The notes below the pieces were generated by a model. It was not told where the DNA came from. It saw nothing but the letters and a program-made list of their open reading frames with translations, and made no database searches. A stretch of 64,000 bases of DNA, from contig NC_083885.1 of assembly GCF_032452875.1 (NCBI RefSeq), positions 31,227,925 to 31,291,924 on the forward strand, given 5' to 3'. A program made the position numbers and the translations under genes. This DNA comes from Bos javanicus. Lineage: Eukaryota; Chordata; Mammalia; Artiodactyla; Bovidae. Shown piece after piece: positions 55,321-64,000 of this stretch. Each line of letters begins with the position of its first letter. Within the stretch, counting starts at the first letter, position 1.

Positions 55321-57311
55321 GTACACTTACATATAAACATATACAAACTAAAAGAAACAATGGAAGCCTTTTCTGCTGACCTTTAACTATAACAGCAGTT
55401 GTTTGGGGGTGGGGGGAAATATATATATATATATATGCATCTAAACATGATAATAGTTCAGCTGGTATCATTCAGCAGAAACTCAGTGGAAGAGGTTTCC
55501 CCTCTGTTCCTTTTGAGTGTCTATTGGTTTGCAGTTTCTAACTCTTAATCCTGGGAAGATACCAACATGGTTTCCCTGATTTGGCCAAAAGAAGTGCATG
55601 GTAGCATCCTGCCCACAAGATGGCAGTGGCGAGACAGTGTTTGATAATAGAGGTTACTGGTTGCCCCTAGGTGTTTTTTTTTTTTTTTTTTTTTTAAAGC
55701 TTGTTTGGTAATTCAATTTGTGTCTGTCTATCAGAAGAGGATAAGGGGATTTCAGAGGCAGACAGCAAGTGGAAAGAGCATTAGTGGTACAATTTCTTTA
55801 TAAGAAACAAAAGATAGAGCTGCTTTTCTGTATGTCACACACTTACTCGTCTATCTCTGGAAGTGAAAATATTTTCTCATCATTGCAGGGCTGAGTTTAA
55901 TAGCTGTGTACCCCTTAGCAGAGTCATGTCCTTACAGGGCAAGCCCCCTCACTTCCCCTGCTCAGATAAAAATATTTGAAAGTGGTATCCTTATTTGTGT
56001 TTTGTGTTTCCATTTTACTAGTGAGAATACTCTGATTTTAGTTAAAATTTTTATACAATGTAGACATTGCTCTGCTGCAAACCAATAAATACTTTCCATT
56101 CATTTACAGTACCATTCATTACAGTGATGACTATTTGGCCAATATTAAAATTCTCATCTTCATTTGAGCCATAAGATACCAGATTTTCAATAAATAGCTT
56201 GTCTTTGCCTGTGTTGCAAACATACAACCACCACATTTCACCTAAAAGGAAGCCAAATACTTCTGCTCTCTGTCCTTATCTCTTCAAATGTGCTAACAGA
56301 TTGTACTGCTGTTAGCTACAGTTATCAAAATATCTGTTCTATATAAGCAGCACATGAGAAAGTGTAAGTTGTTTTTTGTAGAATGGATTTATGAATGGAA
56401 AGAGAAATGATGGCCATTGTCAAGTAACCACCATAAATTAAGGATCAAGTCAATTAAAAATAATTCAAAATTATTTTAAGTTCATAATGGATATAAATGA
56501 AACTCTGCATTATTGAAATGTCTGAGAGTGTAGAGGTTTATACAGAATATACCTATTGCCTAACAAAGACATTCTGTTCTCAAGATAGATGACTTTGTAA
56601 GAATAAACTGCTATTTTGGTTATATTTGTGTTTTAAGAAGACATGTTGGATTTCCTGTCTAGAGGAGAGGTGCCTTATTCCAAGAATACGCTTGCTTGCC
56701 TGCCTTCATTCTCCCACTGCCCCTCCTTCCTCCTTTCCTTCCTTCCATCTGTCCATCCTTTCTCCCACCCATCCTTCCTCCTCCTTTATCTTTCTTCTAA
56801 TATACATGGATAAACCTGTTGTGTGCTGGAAGCCTGTGACACTGAGATGCAATACTGCGAGAGGTTGTTATTGTATCAACTTTACATTGTAGTTTCGTGG
56901 TAGAGAAACGTGATATTGGTGGACTTTTTGAGAAAGTAATAGTTAAAATGAGATTTGAAGAATGACTCTGAGCATTCAAAGGGTGTGTATGTGTGTCTGT
57001 ATGTTTGAGGAGGCTAAAATGGTGTGACTGTTCAGGCCTTTGGAACAACATGAGCAAAGTCTTTAAAACTGTTTGGAGCTTTGCTTTTTCCACAAAATGA
57101 AATGGTATTAGGGGTGTCTGGAGCCTAAGAAGGAAAGAAGAAAGATTGTAAGTTGAGTTTGAAGAAGCAGACCACATAAGATCACTGGCCTTTAAAAGCA
57201 ACAGGGGACCCTGCTGGATTTTAGAATGTATGTGTATGCGTGTTTATGTCTATATGTATGTATACATGCATGTATATAATGCCTTGAGCTCTTCCTTGGG
57301 AACCTGGAGAA
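55321..57311. other. Unique DNA, no gene supported
   Basis: Low-complexity tracts: TA run at 55418-55437, T23 at 55674-55696, C/T-rich 56697-56800. A 134-codon minus-strand frame at 56797-57201 has no recognisable domain. Confidence 0.45.
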
Positions 57312-57556
57312 CATTGTTGCTATCGTTCAGTTGCTAAGCATCTCTGACTCTGTGACCCCATGGACCACAAAACACCAGGCTTCCCTTACCCTTCACTGTC
57401 TCCCAGAGTTTGTGTAGATTCATATCCATTGAGTCAGTGATGCCATCTAACCATCTCCTCCTTTGCCACCACTTCTCCTTTTGCCTTCAATCTTTCCTGG
57501 CATCATGGTCTTTTCCAATGAGTTGGCTCTTTGCATCAGGTAGCCAAAATACTGAA
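57312..57556 (-). mobile_element. BovB LINE 3' fragment, antisense
   Basis: Minus-strand BovB 3' end: 'gttgctatcgttcagttgct', 'cactgtctcccagagtttgt', 'ttgagtcagtgatgccatct', 'ctttgcatcaggtagcca'. Confidence 0.87.
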
Positions 57557-58470
57557 GAACATTAAAAGCCAATATAGCTCCATGCATTGCCCACAACCAA
57601 AATAAAAAATTAAGGAAACCAAATAAATACTATATGTTAAATGATTCTTAATACGTAATAATAGAGACACCTAATTCCAAAGCATAATGGGATAAAACTT
57701 GTTAGGCATTTAAATCACATGATGGCTTAAAATATTAAGCTAATCTCTATCCTGAGTATGCATATATATCTCTAGTAGGGCTAAGTTATTAGTACTGTTG
57801 TTCTAAGATGATTAGAACTTGTAACTAAGGTTGAGAACCACTGATCCAAGGAAGATGCAAGCACCTTGCTAACTCTAAGAATGACTCCTTCCTTGAGATG
57901 AGTTCAGTGTGTATCCTAGTGAGGCGTGTACTTAAACCAAATAGTGAGAGGAACTGGCACGCCTGCAGTTCAGCCTGGTGGTGAGGTTGTAAGGGAGATA
58001 GAGCTGTGGGGTACCACACCTGCCGTTGTGAGTAAGAGGCAGCCCTGACTTGTCCACCTCGCTTCCCGGGATCTGAGACCTCAGACCCGCACATCCATCC
58101 TGCAGCAATCTGAGCACCGCTTACAATGCAGATCAGCTCCTAAGGGAGTAAAGGGGGAAGGATTTAGGGAGACTGATGACTTCGTGGAGAGTGGGTGTGG
58201 GGAAAGTGGGGGCTTTGGGGGTAAGGGTATACATATATCTTTTCAAAGGATTACTTCAAATGTTAATTATTTGTATATGAGGGAGATGGTCTTGGAGTCT
58301 GGACAAGTAAAAAAAAGCAAAAACAGAGAAGGGGAAGGTGAGAGAGGGGAAAAATAAAGATAAACAGACAAAAAAGTAAAGAACAACCCAGAGACAGTAT
58401 GAAAATGGTTAACCTTGTAAACTGACTGCAGACACAAGGAGGCGAGTCTGATCATTTGCCTTGAGAAGGC
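57557..58470. other. Unique DNA, no gene seen
   Basis: A possible MER5A end at about 57780-57846 ('aaggttgagaaccactgatc'). An 89-codon minus frame at 57825-58094 has no domain. It includes the G4 motif listed next. Confidence 0.42.
58193..58227 (+). other. G-quadruplex motif
   Basis: Five G runs of 3, 4, 5, 5 and 3 separated by loops of 3, 5, 4 and 3 bases, meeting the usual G3+N1-7 rule on the plus strand. Confidence 0.85.
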
Positions 58471-58590
58471 TGGCTGCTGCAGCTGCTGCTAAGACTTCAG
58501 TCGTGTCCGACCGTGCGACTCCATAGACGGCAGCCCACCAGGCTCCCGCATCCCTGGGATTCTCCAGGCAAGAACATTGGAGTGGGTTAG
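58471..58590 (-). mobile_element. BOV-A2 SINE, one monomer
   Basis: Minus-strand: interrupted CTG tail 'ctgctgcagctgctgctaag', then one Bov-A unit ending 'aacattggagtgggtt'. 'agaaggctggct' occurs on both sides (58464 and 58589), a target duplication. Confidence 0.9.
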
Positions 58591-59696
58591 AAGGCTGGCT
58601 AGGGGTCTCCAAGTATAAAAGTTTCTCCAAAAAAAAAAAAAAAATGGGGGAATATAACTGTGATGAGTATGTATGTAACCCATGCTCTGTGTGGTGTCTG
58701 CCGCTGCCCTTCCCTTATCACCTCTACCTCCTCTACTGTCCTCTTCAGGCTGTGGTGGCTGAGTCATCGGTGTCCCTTTTCTGGTAGGGACATATCTCTA
58801 GGTCTCTTCCATCCTGGGGGGCCTATTTATTCAAATGTCTTCATCTGAGACAGCAGAATACAGTCAACTTGCACTTGACTTCTTGTTTCCTGTGTTTGAT
58901 TATTCCCTGAAATTTCTCAAACCCAGTGATAAACAGTTTGCCTGTACATGACTAATCTAGTGGGCTGTCTCTGCAATTTTGGAAGGAAGAGGGAAATAAG
59001 AGGAGTGGACCTGCCATACCCCATTTTGTTATAGGTTTCTCATGAAAGAAGCATCAAAATACCTAGGGAGTTAAATGTAGTTGGAAATTATCAACTTTAG
59101 GCAGTGCAGTGTGGTTCATAGCTCACTAAAAGAAACAGGAAAAACTGAGACAAAAGGTGAGTGCCTTGATATGTTTGCAGATGCGTGAAATAAAGACAAA
59201 ATTCCATGCATCCTCCTATATGTTAAATCACAGATTATCAAAGTACGGGACATTTACCACTCGTATTGTGAGACAACACTGTAAGAGAACAGACATGTTT
59301 TGAAAAATATGCCCTTTACACTTTTCTGTCAATCTACCCATTCATATCAGGAAGAATGTCTTGGTGTCATGTGACCATCTTAACCATTTTCCTTATATAT
59401 GGCATCTCTATGTTCAGCAAAGAAAGGTTTTAGGCTCAAAGTTTCAGATAAGCAATGTTATCTATCTAATATTTAATATTCATAATTTGGTTATATCATG
59501 TTTATTTCATTTTAAAGTAGGTATTTATCATTTGTCAGAGTGACATAAAATTAAAATAAATGTACATAAGTTAAATATTAGTCAATAAGAAGAAAATAGT
59601 AAATAATTAGCAGTAACGTGGTATGTCAATATGGGCAGGTTTGTGAACAACTGAATCCTCATTATGATGCTGGGTCCAAGCAATTGTTTTCTATAC
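58591..59696. other. Unique DNA, no gene seen
   Basis: An A16 run at about 58629-58644. Nothing else is recognised. Confidence 0.45.
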
Positions 59697-59853
59697 TGAC
59701 TTTACATTAGAGTCATATAGGGAACTTTAACTATACAGATGTTAGGATACCATCCCAGGCCAATTAAATTAGAATCGCTATGGAGGGGAGACTGGATACT
59801 GATTTTTTTTAAGTGATCTTAATGTGCAGCCAGTTTTGAGAACCAATGTCCTC
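59697..59853 (+). mobile_element. MER5A hAT-Charlie fossil
   Basis: Good MER5A order in plus orientation: 'acattagagtcatataggga', 'aggccaattaaattagaatc', 'taatgtgcagccagttttga' and the right terminal repeat 'gagaaccaatg'. Non-autonomous, no coding. Confidence 0.75.
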
Positions 59854-60039
59854 CTCACCCAACACACAGAGAGAAAGCCACAGATAAATAGCTACAAGGT
59901 GATATCACATAAAATTTTTATGTTAAATATTAAGCTTTGTTTTTAAAGAAATAAATTGTAACTCAAAATAACTGTTCTCCCTGGCTCTGCAGATTCGAAT
60001 TCCTAGGCTGCTGAACACATTCTACTGGGACCCAGCTCA

Positions 60040-60180
60040 GGTTCAGCCATTAGCTTAATTTGTCACCTTGGGCAAGCCACTTGACTTTTCTGTGCACCAA
60101 TTTCCATTTTTATAAAATAAAGGGGGAAAGGATATTTGACATGGATGATCCCTAAAGACCCTTCCAGCTGCAACTCTTCA
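60040..60180 (+). mobile_element. MIR-family SINE
   Basis: 'gtcaccttgggcaagccact', 'tttttataaaataaaggggg' and 'acccttccagctgcaactct' follow the MIR consensus in the plus sense. Confidence 0.6.
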
Positions 60181-60859
60181 TGGTTCTTTATTTTAAATGG
60201 AAAGGACCAGACAATTAGTGGTTCCTCCTTGGTTTTGCTTTAATGATGATAATTAAAAATAGAATCATAGATGTGGTGTGTGAGGTTTTCCGTTACTTTT
60301 CTTTATTGGAGACAGATTTTGAAAACTAATTTTTTTCTCTCCCTGAGCTGACAGTTCAGCCAGCAAGCAACCTTTTAAAAGCCTGACTGAGAGCAAGGAA
60401 ACCAGCTTGAGTATGCACACAGAAGACATGGTTGACCTAGTAATGAGGACTGTGTAAAATCACATTGATTTCCTTTTTTGACCTCCCTTTCCATTTAACC
60501 ATTTGTCAATACAGGAGAAAGAAAGCTGCAGAATCTAATTTTTCAGCAACTGGAGACAAGACAACTTGTCCAGGGGAAAGAAGTTGGAATACGATTTTTG
60601 ACATGGACTCAGAGCTTTAAGTGACTTATCTCAAGTTTTTTGCTGAATATAAATCTGTGGGTTCAAACAAGTATTCTGCATTCAGAAAGACCTGAATGTA
60701 TGACTGGCCTTATTCCCCTTTTGCCTCCAGGGCTAACCTGGACTCCTTTCCTTTTTTTTTTTTTTTGGCTCTTATCTAACTCTGAAATGTCTTTCAAGAG
60801 AGTTTAAGGTCACTTCTATAAAGTATCCCTTAATGATTCCAATAAAATCTTCACCTGTT
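60181..60859. other. Unique DNA, no gene seen
   Basis: T16 run at about 60752-60767. No repeat or coding feature is recognised. Confidence 0.42.
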
Positions 60860-61075
60860 GACAGTGGTAAGGACCCCATAGTGCCTTGTACCTACCAACA
60901 CCCAAGTACCCATATCACTGTCTCGCAACTATTGGCTTTATTTGTCTCAGTTATGAGATTGCAAGGTCTTCAAGGCCATGGGCATAACTGTATTCATCCT
61001 CATTTCTCCAGGAACTGACACAGTGCCTGACACAGAGTGGAGGTTTGGGAAATGATAAAGAACAGGTAGTGCTCA
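60860..61075 (+). mobile_element. L2 LINE 3' end
   Basis: 'tgtctcagttatgagattgc', 'ggtcttcaaggccatgggca', 'aactgacacagtgcctgaca' and 'cagagtggaggtttggga' match the L2 3' end in order. Confidence 0.58.
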
Positions 61076-61629
61076 CAGAATGCATTCCTCTAAGGTAAAA
61101 ATGTCCCCAAATTCATGGACTCTCTTTTATTTTTATGTTTACTATTGAAAGAATATGCTTACATGACAATCCATTTATCATTTATTCTGAAGTCCATACT
61201 CAATTCCTAAATGTGTGATTTTCTTTTTCTAAACTTAGAATTGAAAAGCAGTGACCAACAGGTAGCATATTATGAACCAACACAGATCAATTGGTTGAGC
61301 CTGGCTACAGTATGGAGTTAAAGATTTCATACATATATTAAGGCAGACTAACAGTTTCTTGATCATTAGCAATATTCACCGAGGGCACTGATAAGAAGAT
61401 TGCCAATAAATAGACTTTAAGTTCACCAAATTAATGAAATATCAGCAGTATTTAGATAGCTGAGATGTTTGAATTGTAGTAGCCTGGACAAGCATTTTAG
61501 AAGTAGGGCAGTTACAGATAAAACATTCTAATTATCTGAGTTACTCTTTGGGACTACTGTGATTTATATACAGCAATGCTTTCCTATTTGAACCAACTTT
61601 TTTCCAAATCCATTTCACTGTTGTGTGTG

Positions 61630-61665
<36 letters not shown>

Positions 61666-63398
61666 CAGCTAAGAGGGTAAGAACAGAAGGCAAAGTATTT
61701 ATTCCCTAAATAGATGATGTACTTGCAGTATAGCATGACCCCTTAGAAAGCTAATATGCTGTTTTGATAGGAACACAGATGTCAGCTACAGTCTCCTTTA
61801 CCACTTAAGGGTCAGTAAACTTCAGATTAAGATTCTCTGTGATATGGTAATTATCTCTTTACCTATCTGTCTCTCCTGTTAAGAGAAAGAGCTATGCAAG
61901 AGCAGAAACTACAAACCATACCCATCTTTGTTTCTCCACCGAATTTATAGACTATACAGTGTGTGTGTAAAATTAGGCATTCGTATTATTTCCTGAATCC
62001 ATGAAAATGAATATAAAATATTATTTACATCCCTCTAACATCCCAAAGTCTCTCTTCTACAAACAGTATGTATTCTTATGTGGGCTTTAGTGATAAACGT
62101 GTTTCAGAGTTTTGGAGATCATCTTTTCAATTTGAACCAGAACTTCTAATCCTACCTAGTTTTTCTCAGTGGTGATATTGACCTACTTTAGGCTAAAACA
62201 CTCTGCAGGGCATAAAATCCTGGTTTGGCTGCTACTAAGAATGGAAGATGCAGAAAGTGCAGAATCCTTTGCAAACATTAGTCTTTAAAAAAATGAAGAG
62301 CAGTGATGAAAGAAATACTATGATCCCCATCCCTAATACATACATGTGCACATTACAGATAGATGATGAATCAACTGATTAAATACATAGATGTTCCTTA
62401 AGAGGTAGACTTTCCTGTTTCCCTATAAAGTTTTCTCAACCTCACCTTAATAGTTACACATGGAAAGATTCAATAACCCTAAATATGCAGCTTAAATGTG
62501 CTTGCTTACTAACTGAATATATCCATGTACCTGGTATATGTGTTTTGGTAATCATGTTCATGAATTTTCATTGAGTGATTATTAGTGGAATTGCTAGGCT
62601 TTTGAGGTTGTATATTTTCAGCTCTTGGCTATTTCTATGTTAAGTACTGATAGCATGCTTTTAAATGACAGCGTTCCCCTAATTCAAGGAAACAGTAATA
62701 AAACTTATAAATTGGGTATGAGTATGACTGGTTGAAATCAATTATATATGCGCTTTTTTTTTAAAGACTTTTATAACAGATCTCAAGGACTATTATTCAG
62801 AATGTTAGTGGGAATGAAGAAATGTCCTTTACTTTGGAGATAAAAATGAATACCAGCTAGGGGAAAAGGAGGTTAGGAAGAGGCACTTAGATGCCTGGAA
62901 CTAAATTTTAGTGTGTCCAAAATATGATCTGTTTCTTGAAAAATGTCAGGAAAAGAAACCAAAAGAAGGAATCTACAAAAGAGGATATTGAATGCATAGT
63001 GACTTTTAGGATTTCAGCATACCTTCACGCATTGTGACATTGGTGGAGTGATGAGAAGAACATCTTTCAGTTATACTTAATTCATGATGAACATCTTGAA
63101 ATAGAAGAGTGGTGGGAGTAAGACCCTGTTTTATGCCTCATGAAAGGAACACCACATATTTACGAGTGTGATTAAACAAACAAACAAAGGAAACAAAAAA
63201 CAAAATTCCTTCCAAATTCTGCAGGGTCATGTTCTGGCTTATGTTGCCGAGTTTTAAAAATATATTTCTAGAGTTGAAAAGTTCACATTTGTATTGTAAG
63301 TTAAATGGCATTATTATACATTTGCATTACTGTGAACCTCCATCAGAATAGAGGAAATAATGAACGTTGTTCATGCAATTAAAATATCAAGTATCTAG
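61076..63398. other. Mostly unique DNA, no gene seen
   Basis: It contains (TG)n at 61633-61664, a weak L2-like piece at about 61840-61960, and (CAAA)n at 63173-63190. Otherwise nothing is recognised. Confidence 0.45.
61633..61664. repeat. (TG)n microsatellite
   Basis: Sixteen uninterrupted TG units, preceded by a shorter run at 61622-61630. Confidence 0.95.
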
Positions 63399-63409
63399 TG
63401 TATTTCTCT

Positions 63410-63703
63410 CGGAGAAGGCAATGGCACCCCACTCCAGTACTCTTGCCTGGAAAATCCCATGGATGTAGGAGCCTGGTAGGCTGCAGTCCATGGGATCGCG
63501 AAGAGTCGAACAGGACTGAGCGACTTCACTTTCACTTTTCACTTTCGATTTCACTTTCACTTTTCACTTTCATGCCTTGGAGAAGGAAATGGCAACCCAC
63601 TCCAGTGTTCTTGCCTGGAGAATCCCAGGGATGGGAGAGCCTGGTGGGCTGCCGTCTATGGGGTCACACAGAGTCGGACACGACTGAAGTGACTTAGCAG
63701 CAA
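63410..63703 (+). mobile_element. BOV-A2 SINE with duplicated linker
   Basis: Full plus-strand BOV-A2 with a short 'agcagca' tail. The linker between units is present twice ('cactttcacttttcactttc' at 63527-63546 and 63552-63571), making the copy longer than usual. tgtatttctct at 63399-63409 and 63704-63714 is a perfect 11-bp target duplication. Confidence 0.95.
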
Positions 63704-64000
63704 TGTATTTCTCTAAAAATTAATAAACACTAGTCTACACAATTGGTTTTATTAAATTATCATACAGATTGATATGTTCAACCAAATATATGATTTACAG
63801 TCTCCTGCAGATTGCTGTTCATTTTGCTTGATTTTAGTGCTTATAAAAATAGGCATTTTATCCTTTTAAAATAAGGTTAGTCCAAATGGACAAATAATTC
63901 TTAGAAAATACTGGCAATTCTGGCGCTTTAAATAAAATGCCACGTGCATTTTTGAGGTAAAAAGTTTCCAGAGTTGGTTTTGTTCTTCCATTACAAAATA

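Noticed and set aside
55035..55379. 114-codon plus frame with Tyr/Ile/His/Thr run, and its 128-codon minus counterpart
   Set aside because: Translation of Bov-tA followed by the TA/CA microsatellite.
56797..57201. 134-codon minus-strand frame
   Set aside because: Low-complexity and antisense to C/T-rich DNA at one end; no recognisable motif. Kept out for lack of evidence, not disproved.
1..64000. CRISPR arrays, operons, bacterial or phage genes
   Set aside because: Composition, SINE/LINE content and lack of long frames show vertebrate nuclear DNA; no regularly spaced repeats of CRISPR type occur.

Overview
The window is vertebrate nuclear DNA from a bovid ruminant, most likely cattle or a close relative. 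It is AT-rich and CpG-poor. It is crowded with families restricted to or typical of ruminants: Bov-tA and BOV-A2 SINEs, CHR-2 SINEs, BovB (RTE) LINEs, ruminant L1 with its characteristic 3' end, and ruminant endogenous retroviruses (ERVs). I see no bacterial or viral gene organisation. I see no host protein-coding gene, exon series, tRNA, rRNA or snRNA gene that I can support. The window reads as an intergenic or intronic gene-poor region whose open reading frames are almost all repeat translations.

Layout. 1-13.5 kb: two BovB fragments, an antisense old L1 with a CHR-2 beside it, Bov-tA and BOV-A2 SINEs, MER5A and other hAT fossils, and a MIR split by an L1. 13.5-23.5 kb: a nested retroviral block. 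Two LTRs of one family (13527-14127 and 22579-23488) lie in the same orientation, begin TG and end CA. They are flanked by the same 4 bp (TAAG), and a polypurine tract precedes the downstream LTR. They therefore bound one old class I provirus of about 10 kb. Inside it is an antisense ruminant LTR. Inside that LTR is a second, younger, deletion-shortened provirus (15477-17656) with a tRNA-His-type primer site and remnants of the integrase C-terminus and the Env transmembrane subunit. BovB and Bov-tA copies have also landed inside the block.

23.7-27.3 kb: a long antisense L1 interrupted by a 1.13-kb non-L1 insert with 12-bp target duplications, a candidate retrocopy. 30.6-32.1 kb: a BovB copy with a 13-bp target duplication and a 233-codon reverse-transcriptase frame, sitting in an older L1. 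33.8-34.4 kb: an MLT1 LTR split by a CHR-2. 35.0-35.5 kb: an L1 3' end that finishes in a perfect 15-bp hairpin. 48.5-50.1 kb: a 5'-truncated L1 with a 16-bp target duplication and a younger L1 3' end nested inside it. 54.6-55.2 kb: a SINE cluster with SINE inside SINE. The rest is mostly unique DNA with scattered MIR, L2 and MER5A fossils and microsatellites.

No working gene set emerges. The coherent story is stratigraphy: successive integrations that can be ordered by which element interrupts which. I found no unknown gene system. The best candidates for new description are the three-layer ERV nest, the source-unknown insert at 25429-26561 and the foldback L1 3' end.
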